Under the pieces are notes generated by a model. That model had not been told where the DNA came from. It ran no database searches and saw only the letters and a list, made by a program, of their open reading frames with translations. Below, piece by piece: positions 1 to 14,600 of a stretch of DNA of 64,000 bases (positions within the stretch are counted from its first letter, which is position 1; each line of letters opens with the position of its first letter). The DNA lies in NCBI GenBank assembly GCA_963662155.1, contig OY759267.1, forward strand, positions 18,965,938 through 19,029,937. The letters run 5' to 3'. Source of the stretch: Lamellibrachia columna (lineage: Eukaryota > Annelida > Polychaeta > Sabellida > Siboglinidae). The position numbers and the translations under genes were made by a program.

Positions 1-184
1 TGTGCAGAGAAAATGGTAAACAGCTAAGCTTAACATATCTAAATATTTGGGGGTTTTATCTTTTGTTTTACATGGGTAATTAGCATATTATGTGGTGCCA
101 TATGCATGATAAAATAACACTAACAAAACAGCTGTTCATTGCAGCCAACTATGAGTAGATTGCCAACCAAAATGATGATGTCAA

Positions 185-787
<603 letters not shown>

Positions 788-1009
788 TTTTTAAACATAT
801 TCACGCTGCTAGCATTTATACAATCTGTAGATAATTGGTTCCATTAATTTGTTGTTCTCTGTGAGAATGAGTACTTCCTGATATCCAATCTACACTGATC
901 CTTCACTAATGTTACTTCTATCTTCTAGTTCCAGTAATCTCACGGAGTCTGCATGACCTAATTTTTTTCCGATGGACAAACCTATTGTTCTGTGTAGTTT
1001 GCTACACTA

Positions 1010-1375
1010 GTTTTATTTGTGCCGCTCCGACGCAGCTGCTCAAGGTCGGTCCTTGTCTGTAGCCGCAGGCCGATGTGCTGCAGGTCGGTGTCAAGGGTAC
1101 CGGGGAGGCCGGTTCTAATTCTGTGTCTACCGCCGTGTTCATTGAGACTGTCCGTTTGGAAACATACGGGGATTGCTTGGTTTGCAGGCGTCTCCTCGGC
1201 AAATGCGTAGGATGTGGCCGAAGAGGCGCCATCGCATATCCATCACATATGTGCTTATTTGACGGCACCGACACCGTTCATACAACTTCCTGTTGCTTAC
1301 CCTGTGAATTCCAATGAGAGTGCGGAGCTGCTTCCGGTGGAAGTGGAAGGCATCTACTTTTTCCGTTTCCGTCAG
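1010..1375 (-). pseudogene. LINE reverse-transcriptase C-terminal relic
   Basis: Reading the minus strand gives RQLRTLIGIHRVSNRKLYER and DMRWRLFGHILR, then after frameshifts RTGLPGTLDTDLQHIGLRLQ and RTDLEQLRRSG. This is the typical post-RT tail of RTE/CR1-type elements. It is bounded upstream by a CA microsatellite. Confidence 0.65.
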
Positions 1376-1376
1376 G

Positions 1377-1673
<297 letters not shown>

Positions 1674-1823
1674 TATTTGTGTCCTGTTTGTAATCGGAAC
1701 TATTCATGTAGTTAAATGTTAACTATGTGAAACAATTCTCTTGGATCTAAGATCTTAGATCTAATATGTCAACCTCTCATGCAATTTTATAATTATTTGA
1801 AGAAATTGAAGACATTATTAATT

Positions 1824-4324
1824 GTCTAGACCAGTGGTTTTCAACCTTTTTCACCCCACGACCCAATTTTCTGTCAGAAGATAAGGTCGCGACTCCCCCA
1901 CTCTCAAAAAAACACACATCACTTTATAATAATTCATTCAATTCAAATCACTATGCCGTGACTACGGCATGCAATGCAAACAGGGTACAAACAAACTGGG
2001 TAGCAATGCTAATGACGATTAATCTCGCCTCAGACTCAGTCACTCAATGACATGGATGGAATTGCTTCTCAGCAAAGAGTCTGGCGATTCTCGGTTGCGT
2101 GGACGACAGGCAGCACCGTATATCGGGCTCAAGTTGCAGCCTGTTGTGATCCTTTGATTTTATAGTGAGCATTGTCGAAAATGCGCTTTCACAGAAATAG
2201 GTTGCGGGGAATGGCATTAGCCTCCTCAGCGCAATGTCACAAATACGCGGATAGCTCTGCATCACCCCACATCAAACCTGTGACAAACTGACATGCTGAA
2301 ACAGGTCTTTTGCACCAGAGTCCAAAAAATAGCGTTGGAATTCCTCCTTCAACGATGTGAGATGTGATACTGTACTATCAACGCCTTCAAGACCTCACTA
2401 AGTGACGCTTCGCCATCGTCAACAAATCAAGAAAGCTTTGGAAACATGACATGACGTCCAGACGCAACCTTGCTCGCCCATAGGTCGAGGCATCCTTGAA
2501 AGGCCGACAGCTTGTCACAAAACACCAAGGTGTTGCTGTCTCTGCCTTGGAGAGAGAGGTTGAGCACGTTCAGACGTTCAAAGATGTCACTCAGGTAACA
2601 CAACCTGCTCAACCAGTCTTCATCCAGAAACAGAGACGCCCAGATGGTCTTGCCCTGCACCAACAGGAACTCCTTCAACTCAACCCTCACATCGAAGACC
2701 CGCTGCAACACATTTCCACGTGAAAGCCAGCGAACCTCTGTGTGGAAGAGCAGATTCTTGTGGTCAGCGTCCATGATCTCGCAGAGGTTGCGGAAGAGTC
2801 GTGTGTTGAGTGCACTCGATTTAACGTAGTTAACGACTTTGACAACATCTTTCAAGACGTTATTCAAAGGATCCGGCAGAGTCTTCGCTGCCAGAGCTTC
2901 TCGATGTATCATGCAGTGGTTAGCGAATCCTTGATCTGCTCCACAATCTGGCTCTTAATATTGTCGGCCATATACACTATTTTACGCTGAACAGTGTTGT
3001 CAGAAATGGAGAGTGGAATCAGTTTATTCACAGCTTCTGTACCAATCAACATCTTTAATGCATGGGAGAATCAATTCTTCGCCAATGGTGCGCGCTTCCT
3101 TTGCTTTCATTATGCGCAGTGATACGACGTATGACGTAGTGATACGACGTATGACGTAGTGATACGACGTATGACGCCTCGACAGCGGCTTTCGATTGCT
3201 GAGAGGTTTTAGCAGTGCTATCTATGCGAGCATTTTGAGCAGATTTCGCTTTTCGTTGAAAGAAAGAGATGTTTATGTGTTTGTGCTCCTTCTCGAAATG
3301 ACGTTTAAGCTGAAATAGCTTCATCTACTCTGCAGTTAACACTTTCATGCTCAAGACGCACTGCGGTTTCTGCATGCCTTTCTCTCACAGGAACGAAAAA
3401 CCGAATCGTAGATACTCCTCACTATAGGTCCTTTTTTCTTCACTGCAGGTGCATCACAGGCTCCAGACATCGTAATATTGATAACGTTAGCACGGTTAGC
3501 TGCAATAAAAACGAAACGTGCACCGTGGTGTTTAATTGTTCGCCAGGTGTCGCCAGATGCTACTGATTTACGGTATACTGAACCATAGTCGACTTCGCAG
3601 TTTTGAAGCCGCATATCATTATCATCATAATGCTCGCCAGTAGCAGATGCATAGATCACCATGAACGACATTACTGTGAATTATATTAATTCAATCTGCA
3701 ATGTTAGCTTTACTTTTTTATTGTATTTTCGTTAATTATTACACGATGGGCGCTTCATAAATTTGATTGAGACTATTCTACCGATCGCCTTCGTCGATGC
3801 TTAAATTACACATTATATTCACTATGGTTATTAATAATTAATTGAATCGTCTTCACGTGATACAACATGTATTCATGTTAGAACTGATACATTGTGCCTA
3901 ACGTACAGGAGTGTACAATTTCACGAAACATATGGCTTTTGTACCTCTCTCTTCCTCTGACAAGCGAACGCCACGGACACAACGAACGCCACGGGCACGA
4001 CGAACGCCACGGACACGACGAACGCCACGGACACGACGAGTGAGTCGGCGATCATGTCGGTGTATAGCAAAATTTTACTCTTATGGAATAATACGTATTC
4101 CCTTTCGTAAAAATAGTGCAATTCCAAAACCACAAGGCATAACCTTGATCTGAATACTGTCAATATGGCCTATATATACTGTCAATATGGCCTATATATA
4201 CTGTCAATATGGCCTATATATACAATTTTGCATGTTGCTGGCCGCGAGCCCGCGACCTCTCTGAAATGTCCTCGCGACTCCTCGGGGGGTCGCGACCGCC
4301 AGGTTGATAACCACTGGTCTAGAC
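1824..4324 (-). mobile_element. Decayed hAT (Charlie-like) DNA transposon with intact ends
   Basis: The 8-bp target duplication GTCTAGAC (1824-1831 and 4317-4324) flanks 15-bp terminal inverted repeats CAGTGGTTTTCAACC (1832-1846) and GGTTGATAACCACTG (4302-4316), which differ at one base. Inside, on the minus strand, are parts of a ZBED/SCAND3-like hAT transposase. The length is about 2.5 kb, shorter than an autonomous element. Small tandem repeats occur inside at 3121-3175, 3966-4038 and 4155-4222. Confidence 0.9.
2044..3324 (-). pseudogene. hAT transposase pseudogene (ZBED5/SCAND3-like)
   Basis: In order on the minus strand: an N-terminal part (KRHFEKEHKHI, then GEELILPC and SISDNTVQRKIVYMADNI), an abrupt jump to CMIHREALAAKTLPDPLNNV, HTEVRWLSRGNVLQRVF and DIFERLNVLNLSLQG, a break, then the C-terminal dimerisation part (PFPATYFCESAFSTMLTIKS). 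The catalytic-domain stretch between about 2912 and 2945 is missing, and frames shift at several points, so no functional transposase is made. hAT transposases use an RNase-H-like fold for cut-and-paste transposition. Confidence 0.85.
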
Positions 4325-4343
4325 AATAATAAATATTCTATTG

Positions 4344-4345
<2 letters not shown>

Positions 4346-4416
<71 letters not shown>
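4346..4416. repeat. (AT)n microsatellite
   Basis: Alternating AT just right of the hAT target duplication. Confidence 0.9.
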
Positions 4417-4417
<1 letters not shown>

Positions 4418-4504
4418 CTTAAGTAATCATTCGATACAGTTGATCATGATGTATTGACATAACATTTTATTTCTATGTTGTTTGTGGTATAGCACAAACA
4501 ACAT

Positions 4505-5266
4505 AAGATTGTGAGTTATTTAGAAAATAGATCACAGTTTGTTCAGTATAAAAATTGTGATTCTGAGGTACTTAGGGTGTGTTGTGGTGTACCACAAGGT
4601 TCCATCTTAGAACCGAAATTATTTATAATGTATATCAATGACATTTTCAATGCCTCAAAACTGTCTAAGTTTATTTTATTTGCAGACGACCCGAACATGT
4701 TCTATTGTAGTAATGACATCAATGAACGTATCCGGAAGACAGATGCTGAGCGGGACGAGCCCAATGTGTCGTTTTCAGTTAATACATTATCATTAAACGT
4801 AGCAAAAACAAATTACATGGTTTTTGGAAATCGCGCATTGAAAACGTCTCTCTCTATAAAAAATAAACAAAGTCACAATTAATAGAGTTGATTCAACAAC
4901 ATTTTAGGTGTGTTGACTGATGACAAATTAACATGGAAACATCACATTTCTCTCTTGAAATCTAAACTTTCAGTGTTGTACGGTTATGTACAAAACTAGT
5001 TTCTTAATTGACAAACGTGGAATGCGTATTTTATATTATTCTCTCTTTTCGCCTTACATTATGTATTATGCTGAAATATGGGGAAATGCATATGCTGCAA
5101 ACTTAACATGCTTCGTCTTGTTACAGAAAATGGTTGTAAGATTAATATGTGGTGCTCAGAGGTTGGTCCAAACATCCAGCCTATTTTATGATCTCAGCTT
5201 TCTAAAATTGCCAGATACTAAAATTAAAATTGTATTTGTAGGCTTACTGTTGATGTTGTTGAAATA
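4505..5266 (+). pseudogene. Non-LTR retrotransposon reverse-transcriptase relic
   Basis: Plus-strand reading gives YLENRSQFVQYKNCDSE, the RT motif GVPQGSI (followed by LEPKLF, where LGP is expected), then KFILFADDPNMFY (the catalytic Y/F-A-D-D motif) and SLNVAKTNYMVFGNR. After a frameshift near 4880 comes the thumb segment YAEIWGNAY. It has a stop and frame break, with no 5' part or endonuclease. Confidence 0.8.
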
Positions 5267-5810
5267 AACTTTACTATTGTTATTATTATTATATTTGAAA
5301 TGACTAAAAAAAGGTGAGTCTTTAAAAATTTCCTAAAATGGTTAGTGTTATACAAGGACAAATATCTGCCGGCAATGCATTGGTGGAGTGTTGGTGCTTG
5401 TTCCTCGCGTAGACGCCCATCGCGACTTGCGACTTGTTAACTGGAATTCGGGGTTGCGAGTTGACGTCATGAATATATTAAAAGCACGTGGCGGTTTCTT
5501 TGTAGGACAGCTAGACGATCGCCATACGCCCTACACATAGAGCGGTGCTGCTGTTGGCGCTTATTTTCACCGTCTAATTCGATTGTCGCATTCAATTTGC
5601 ATCAGAATACCCTTAAATCGTTAACTTAGATGCACAATTCACTGGTCCAAGATGTGTACTGTGAAATGAAAAATGTGTACCGCTTGCGAATGAAAAAATG
5701 GGAAGTGGTCTATGTCGATCTGCAGGCTACCCGATTTTTTCAGCCTGGGAGCTCGGATGGGTCCAGAGAATTTTGAAGTTATTTCTATATCATTCATTCA
5801 TCATTCATAA

Positions 5811-5811
5811 A

Positions 5812-5846
<35 letters not shown>
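5811..5846. repeat. (ACGC)n microsatellite
   Basis: Short ACGC tract. The same motif recurs at 8428-8483, 10467-10520, 34557-34597, 40190-40360 and 57258-57330. Confidence 0.9.
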
Positions 5847-5848
<2 letters not shown>

Positions 5849-6004
5849 GCAAACTTGAACCTCGTATTTATCTCCTTTTCCATCGAATTTACCAACTCCT
5901 AAAACATACATAGTTTATACTAGTGAAGAGTAATTCACATAACCTAGGAACAAGCAGGGATAGCACGCTCTTGGTTCTGTTTGTTGACGTTGTTCTGTCC
6001 TACG

Positions 6005-7045
6005 CGTTACCTTAAACGTGATGCGGCTCTCTATCGGCAGCCAACGTAACCCCATTGGAACAGGTGTGATGTGCTCATGCCTACTGGTGCGTGTAACGAG
6101 ACTGGCGGTATTGTTCTGTACTCGTTGTAGTCGAGATTTCAGCTATTACGGTAGATTGAATAGAACTTAATTACAATAGTCCTGTCGAGAGGTGACGAGT
6201 GCGTTGACTGCACTTTTGGTTGTTTCAGTTGTAAGATAGTGACGTATTAGTGACAATCTGTACAGATGATAGTTACAAGCAGCACACGCAGCTGTCACGT
6301 GACGTGTCATCATCAGATGTTGTTCCATATGAACTCCCAAGTTTCGTACACGGTCAACTGGTGAAATCAGGTCATCTCCAATGGCCATGGAGTAAACTCC
6401 GTATAACTCGAGATGATGTGTTTAGGTAAAGATGATCCTCTCAATTTTGTCATCATTTAACTTCAGCATGCGAAGCGTCATCCACCGTCTGACTTCCCCA
6501 ACGCAGTATGTGAGTCGCCTCGCTGTTTCCGCTTGGTCGCCTTGTGCAGCTGAGTTGTAGGACGCCAAATAGTTGAATATCATCTGTATATTTGTGTTAG
6601 TGTATCACGTGTCTTCCGATTATGCGTTGCATTGGCGTCGTGTGTACAGTAAAAATAACGATGACGGAGCCCTGGACCGAACCCTGGACCTAGCCTTGGA
6701 CCGAGCCCTGGACCGAACCCTGTGGTACACCACTCTGCAGAGGAATATGCTCAGTTGTTATTGAGTCAATCTGGACGCGATTAGTGCTGTCTTCCGAGTA
6801 CCTCTGGAACCGGGGTCATCAAGTGTATATGATCAGTGGTGTTGAATGTTGCTGATAAATGAAGCATAACAAGCACCATGGCCTGGTTCTTGTCGATAGC
6901 TCCACCGATGTCATGTTTGACTCTCAGTAGGGCTGTCTCAGTACTGTGCAACATCGTGTACGCAGATTGGTGTTCCTCGTGCAATCCATTCATTGTGATG
7001 TGGTCTATTAGCCGACGAGCTGCAATCTTTTCTAGCACTTTGCTA
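6005..7045 (-). pseudogene. CR1/L2-like reverse-transcriptase relic with an expanded GVPQGS motif
   Basis: Minus strand in order: LEKIAARRLIDHI and TALLRVKHDIGGAIDK (fingers), SGVPQGSV, KYTDDIQLF (catalytic YxDD with Thr), VRNLGVHMEQHLMM, RLSLIRHYLTT and SRLQRVQNN then GLRWLPIESRITFK at the 3' end. Directly after GVPQGSV the coding DNA is a 12-nt tandem repeat encoding VQGS units (about 6668-6722) with a stop inside. Confidence 0.8.
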
Positions 7046-8165
7046 ATGTATATGTTGAGACAGATCTGTAGTCCTGTAGCAGATCTTTATCGACATTGTC
7101 ATTTTGTTTGAACTTTTCTCGAATTATCAACAGTTCATAAATATCAAACACTTGATGTACATGTATTTGTCAAAACAAAACATAGCAGATTCACTTTGGT
7201 ATAAAATATTTATTTATCGCAGTTGCGTCTACAACACAAGATAAACATAATTTCATCGATTTTGGTCACCTAATAAAATCTTTGGTACGACAGGTGAATA
7301 GTGTGGTCAAGTGAGGTCAGGGGATCAGCTCACATGTTGGTTCAAAGCAGAAATGAGTTTGCTATGCCCTAAAATGTTGGTTTTAACATTGAAACACTGG
7401 ACGGACAATTCACAATTAAGACCACCTCGGATTTACGACCACATTGACTATTCCAGAAGATGGTCAAAGTTCCTAGACTGCATTTACATATATTTCAATA
7501 ATATGCATTTCCATTGAACAGTTGACATATGGTGATTACGAAATGCTATGCCTAATCACCACCATTTGATTAAATAAAACAGCTTCTAATTACTGTTTAA
7601 TATAATGTTATATACACAAACGTAAAGAAGAGTAACATTGCACTTAATTAGAACTGTTAAAATGTTAAGCAATAAATAAATACGATCATGTCACAGAATA
7701 CAGCCTTAACACGAACTAAAATAGTAACACGAACTAAAATAGTAACACGAACTAAAATAGTAACACGAACCTGTTCAGAATCAAAATGAAAGTCTATCGA
7801 TTCGTCGTAAACATGAGACACACACACCCAGGATCGAATACATCTTGATCCACATCTCGATCGCTCGCGCCAACATGAATACACAACGTCCACGTAAAGA
7901 GTATAAATAACATACATGCACGCATATTCACTTAACGAATCGTTAGACATACGTAAATGTGTTTAATTACTTTACTTATCGACGACAATAGGTTCCGTTC
8001 GGTTGGACACGCCGAATCTTTAGAAGTTGGTTCCTGTCGTCACCGAATATGGTGAGAGAATGTCTTTGTCTTCATCAAACTGTTATGTATAATGATTTCA
8101 CGTCAGCAGTGAACTAGAACAGAAGACACTGGTAGCTCATCGTTGGTACGATGAGTCGGTTCATC
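7046..8165. other. AT-rich intergenic stretch downstream of the astacin gene
   Basis: No convincing exon. It contains an 18-bp tandem repeat (TAACACGAACTAAAATAG type, about 7707-7770). The stretch at 7962-8165 is probably the 3' UTR of the astacin gene. Confidence 0.5.
7707..7770. repeat. 18-bp tandem repeat, about four copies
   Basis: Units of TAACACGAACTAAAATAG in direct array. Confidence 0.85.
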
Positions 8166-8252
8166 TCAGGTGCAGCTTCCTGATGAGACAGAAATGCTGT
8201 CGATGGCGAGATCTCCGGAGTATTCGCGTCCTCGACTGCCGATGAACGCCAG
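8166..8252 (-). CDS. Astacin gene exon 18: MAM domain end and stop
   Basis: Terminal exon after a TCTCCTCCAG acceptor. It encodes [20 protein letters not shown] and SGSCT then TGA. The last Cys closes the MAM disulfide pattern. A possible ATTAAA polyadenylation hexamer on this strand lies at 7962-7967. Confidence 0.85.
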   Translation of the reverse strand: MAFIGSRGREYSGDLAIDSISVSSGSCT

Positions 8253-8441
8253 CTGGAGGAGAAACGACACGAATGAATCAATTTGTGCTACGGACAGAAG
8301 GGGTGACGACGGCTGTGTTTAGGTAGCTACATTGTAGGCTTAGACCATACGTATTGCGATTACCTACATCCATGTTTCTCTCTCTGTATATGTATCTTGC
8401 TCTTTCTCTCTTTCTCTCTCTATCATATACGCACGCACACA

Positions 8442-8477
<36 letters not shown>

Positions 8478-8617
8478 CACACAAACACACATGCAAATTG
8501 TCTCCACTCCCTCCCTCCCTCCTTCTCTCCCTCCCTCCCTCCCTCCCTCCCTCCCTCCCTCCCTCCCTCCCTCCGTCCCTTCCCCCCTCTCTCTCTATCT
8601 CTTTCTCTCTCCCTATG

Positions 8618-8652
<35 letters not shown>

Positions 8653-11600
8653 CTATATAAAATTGGTACATTCCCAATTCACTTTCTATTCACACGTTAC
8701 GTAACAGCAGCGATTATCCACAACGACGATAACATCCATTGCATTTACTGACCTGGTCGGAAGACCTCACGTCGACCGTGACGTCAGCAACGAACCACTT
8801 CTGGCCTTGATTGTGTTTCTTGGACCACAGTTGGACTTGTTGACCAGAAGATGTGCGCTTAATCACTCTCAACTCGTTTATATGGAAGCCGTTCATGTTG
8901 TAGTAGAAGGAAAGGCAGTAAGTCCCGCCGCGGCCGAACGACGGCAGCAGAATCCTGCAACCAAATGACGCGCAATGTTAAGTAACACCCTTGTCTGAAA
9001 GACAGCGACACAGCAACGATCATTTAAATATGTTTAATTTGCCAAGCAGTGAAGTGAATCCATATTCATGCAATGTGTCCGGTAATGTGTCAGCAAACAA
9101 AAACAACGTAAATAAAATGTAGTACAATCCTAACAACAATATATATTTTCAGCCAGTATCGGTATTCTATTCCTAAGTATCTATTCCTAAGTATCTATTC
9201 CTAAATATCTATTCCTAAGTATCTATTCCTAAGTATCTATTCCTAATCAAGTTGTCAATGACCACTTACATTGCTTTGTCGTTAAATCGGCGCGGGTTGC
9301 TCGCCTCGATGAAGATGTAATAGCCGGAGCCACCGTGCGCTGAGTTCGGACCAGTCTCGGACGATGGTGTCCGACCTGATCTAAGCGTCCAATCAAACTG
9401 GTCCGACGATGATTGCTCCATGCCGCATAGGCTCCCTCTACCGTTGGCATCTTCGAATGTACATTGCCATTTCAAGTTACTGGACGCTTCTTGCGTAGTT
9501 GTTGTCGGTGTAGTTGTTGTGGTTGGTCTTCTGGTCGTGGTCGTGGTTGGTCTTCTGGTCGTCGTTGTAGTCGTCGTTGTAGTCGTCGTTGTAGTCGTCG
9601 TCGGTCTTCCTGTAGTCTTTGGGAAAACTGCCGAACACAATTTTTATGTGAAATATTCTACATGTCTTAAAATTTATTTGGGGTTTACAAAAATTATGCA
9701 ATGCAAAATCAGGCGTTCTTCAACGCAGTGTGAGGAATAACCGCGCCTTTTAAATTACGCTCGTATCTACCGCCGAAAGTAAACAATCGTAGTTAATAAA
9801 AATTAAATGTTGGCGGTTTGCATTTATTTTAACGTATACATATGATACACTGTTTACTCTATGTACCGGTATAAGCTTGGTACAACATATCGTTACTTTT
9901 CACCAAATCCTTATCCTCATATAATATGTACAGCGTCCAACGACCCCCATAATAAATATTTTATGACTAGTTGTTTTATGCAACAGGATTCATTGAGATG
10001 GCTGAGAAATTAGATCACCAACGGCCCCATAGATAAATGCAAGAGCTATAACGAAGTCTGCACTCACTGGGCATTGAATATAACAACCGCTGCAGTGCTG
10101 AATCTCCCTCCAGTTCTGCAAAGTCGTTGAGGATGATCACCTGATCCGAACCGCCGGCGATAGCCGTCAGCTCTGACGAGTCTACGCCACTGCCAATGCC
10201 GATAGTGTACATTGATATCCCAGCATTCCTTGCGCTCGTTGCCTCATTCCTAGCGTTCTGTTGGTAAAACACGGCGTTGTCAATTTCAGTTTATTTAACA
10301 TGTTCATGAACGCCGCGTAAAATGATCACGTGACAGACGTCCAGTCATGTAAGTGGAATATAAGAAATATCCGTTTTCCGGCTCACGACTCATTCATAAA
10401 TAATTAAAACACTTAATTAAAATTAATCGAATAATTGTAGTACATGCGCGAGCAAACACATACGCACCACGCACGCACGCACGCACGCATGCAAGCTCGC
10501 ACGCACGCACGCACGCGCACGCGCACACACTCAGTGTATTTCGTTCGTTCATGCAACTCTGCCGATGGAGGACGAGTTTTACCTGTGTGTTGACTCCGGC
10601 ACTTCCGTCAGTTATAAGGACACAGGCATTTGGTGCATCGCGTCTGTCACCGTTACTCGCCCCGAACACGCGTGATCGCACCATGGCAATGCCGCCAGCG
10701 AAGTTCGTCGACTGACTACGCCTGTCCAGCTTCTCGATCGCACTGCGCAGACTCGTCGAACCGCTGTGCGTGCGCAGGTCAAAATGCAAGGTCGCCTCAT
10801 CACCGAAGGTGACGACGCTAACGCGCACGCAATCTTGGCCGATGGTCAGACGGGCTACGAAGCGGCTGATGAAGGCCGTCACGCGTGACCAATTCTGGTT
10901 CTCGATGCTTCCGGAAGCGTCGATGGCGAAGGCGAGGTCCATGGCAGCACATCCTAGAAAGAAATGTTTTAAATGACAAATCAGTGTTTCACAAGGTCGG
11001 GTCACAACACTTGCATAGATCTATTAAAAGGAATGTTGCTTCTTTATTACCATTATCAGCAATCAACAGCAACCAAACTTTAGCAGCAGCAGCACCAGCA
11101 GAAACAATCAACATAATTATATTCATAATAATAATAATTTCGTCATTCATTATTAGCAACAGCAGCAATCATTGTATTCCGTAACAGTCATTGTCTTCCG
11201 TTGTCATCATCAGCAGCAAAAACAAACAGAAACTTACGTTTCGCTGTTGTCGTTGTCGGTGTTGGTGTTGTAGTCGTTGTCGTTGTAGTGGGTGGAGCAT
11301 TTCCATCGCGCACTGTAAGAGAACACACGACGGATGTAATTCGACAAAGCATTAAAGTCATTAATATACATTAACGTTAGTAATTATACCCAAGTTATGT
11401 GCAGTCAATACTGCTATATGACGGATGCTACAAATAGTTTGTGAACAAACTGCATACGTAGGAGACATTATAGGCCGACATCATGATCAGTTCATAATAA
11501 TTCGACGCGTTGCCGTGTTTCACAAACGAATGTTATGTCAATTACTCATATATCAACATGATTCCAAACATCCCTTCCAATTCATGTTTTGCTTATATGC

Positions 11601-14600
11601 TAGAAGCATATTATACAAATTACTATTATTTCACTGGCTTAATATGGACATAACGAAAAGGGGAAAGAGGGCGTCCAAAGGAGACCTACCAACGAACTAT
11701 CGCAAGAGAGGCACACACACAGAAAACACAGAACCTAGAAAGAATGGCTGAAGATAGGAATGACTGGCGTCGATTGCTCTCTGTCTTGTGTGGCTAACGG
11801 GGAGTGGTGGTTGATGGTTATAGTTGATGGTTATAGTTGATGGTTATAGTTGATGGTTATGGTTGATAGTTATAGTTGATGGTTATGGTTGATAGTTATA
11901 GTTAATGTGGACACGTTTAGAAAGTGAGCGTATATAAGGTTTGCCTACCAGCGACGATGCGTGCCTTGAACCCCCGCGTGGCCGATGCCCACGGTACAGT
12001 CCAGTTTGTCTTGAATACCAACACCATCTCGTCAGTGTCACTCGTGACTGTGTCAGTCGGTGTGTCGTGGCAGCAGAAGCTAAGGGCAGATCAACGGTTT
12101 TTAATTACTAACTCCATTCACTTCTAAACACTTTTGTGTCATCGGCAAATTTCAGCACGTTACTTGTTATATTATCGTCCAAGTCATTGATATATGTTAA
12201 GAATAATAAAGATCCTAATGCTGATCCTTGTGGTACCCCACTCAAAACTGATTTCCAGTTTGAATCCATCTACTACATCTACTACAACAGGCTGCCTTCT
12301 GTCAGTCAGCTATTGTTCTATCCAGTCAATTATGCCATCCCCGATACAATGGGTTTTTAATTTAAGTAGTAACCTTTTGATGTGGCACTTTGTCAAAAGC
12401 TTTCTAAGTAGATAATATGTACTGGCGATCCCTCGTCTATCCACTAAGTGATTTCTTCAAAAAAACATAACATATTTGTTAAGCATGACCTCGCTTTTAG
12501 GAACCCATATTAAGATTAATTTAATAATTGATGCAAGGAAGTCCACCATATGGTCTTTAATTAACTTTTTTAATAATTTACAAATCACTGACGTTAAACT
12601 CACCGGTCTGTAATTCTCTGACTTATTTCTCGAACCATTTTTAAACAATGGTATGATGTTTGCTTCTTTCCATTCAAAAGGAACAACTCCCTCTTTTAAT
12701 GACAAGTTGAACACTCTTGCAAGTGGTATACTGATTTGTTCTACTGTTAGTAGTTTTGGATGAATTCCATCCACTCCCGGTGATTTATTATCCTTCATTG
12801 CCTTTATTTTCTTAACTACCATTTCTGGAGTACTATTAACGGTCCTAAATAGTCATATTTATCCTCCTGAAATTTAGCATCTGGAACTGGTAATGAACTA
12901 ATATCCTCTCTGGTAAACACTGAACTGAAGTAACCATGTAATTCTTCCGCCATTAAAAACCACTGTGATATTATATTTCCAGCAATGTCTTCTATCTTTA
13001 TATTTAATTGTTAAATCTATCTACGCATATGACTAAGTGGAAGAATTAAAGATAAACATGTTGTTTACTTGCACCCATTTATCATGACATCATATGACTA
13101 AGTGGAAGAATTAAAGATAAACATGTTGTTTACTTGCACCCATTTATCATGACATCATATGACTAAGTGGAATAATTAAAGATAAACATGTTGTTTACTT
13201 GCACCCATTCACCATGACATCAGTCCAACAAGGAAACACTTCGTACATCCAAATTTACAATTTCTAACCATAATTTAGTAATTGTGAAGCGGTAAATACC
13301 GTGGCCCTTGCAAGCCGAGGTCTGTGCTGTGCCGGACCTCTATCCAGTGATGACACTGTCCCTGATTGTGACAATAGACTCCAAAGTCGTCCACGAAGGT
13401 GAGAACGAGTTTATGATTCGCGGGTGCCTAAACCAAACACAGAATACAAGTTCAACAATCAACGCGACTCATCAAATCTGTAACGAACTAAGGCATAACA
13501 GCGATCTGGTAGTCATATTAACACAAATTCGATGTTTTTTAATGCAGAATTTTACTTTTCTATTCGAATTTGACCATTCGGAGCGCTATGTTTCCAGAAC
13601 TTGTGAGAAATAGATTTCGCTTGTAATGCTGCAGTCAAGCTCCAGCGTCAACCCAGTGTGAACAATCGACGTATACATGAACCCCAGCAGCACAACCAAC
13701 ACTAATTAGCAGGAATGATGGTCTGTTGAATAGGTTCGCTGCACTGTCCACTGGGTGAAAGCACTGCCACAGACAGTCCGTCAGGTGGCAGCTATGTCAA
13801 CATACCAGCATTGACAGTGCTGCCACCCAGCGAACAATGCAGTGAATCTATATCCGCTTCCAAACGATATAAGACGTAATTTTGTAAATGTTAAAATGAT
13901 AAAAATAATAATTAGTAGTATTATTACAACTGTGACAGGATCGGGTTATGAAACGTTCTAAATAATGTGTTCGCATTCAGATTAAAATATTAAGATTGTG
14001 AAAATGAGGAACTGTCCGGTAAAGAGCGTGTAATGTGGCATACCTTTACCAGCCAGCTGCACATCTGATAATTCTTGTAATGATGTTCCGGAGAGTTGTA
14101 ACCCGGAGATGTGATCGTTATCGGAGAGTCGTAAACGTGGACTTCTCCACCGCAGGAAGCTGAAAGACAGAGTAATGAATTAGCAATCGTTCAATAATGA
14201 TTAGTTCTAAACAGATTGCTTCGGTTCACAATATTAAATCGTATATGCAGTTTTGTCGACGTATTTTTAAACATGTTATTTTCGTGTAATACGAGAAAAA
14301 CATATTAACCCGTCAGCTAGATCTTAATATTGTAGAATGATGACGCAAACGATGAAGTATGCATAGAAAACCTTCGTTAGTTTCATCATACCGTTGACAG
14401 ATGGCGCCACGTCCTGACAGTACGTTCCGGTGAAGCCGTCTGGACATTTACACCTGTCACAGTGGTTTGGATCTTGGTAGCCGTTTCGCCGACAGTTTTG
14501 AGGTAGCGGACTGCTGCACGTAGCTGCAGAAAATGTATAATATACATTTGTTAACAAAACCAATAGCAAGTTCCTACGTCATCGTAGGCTACACTTGCAT

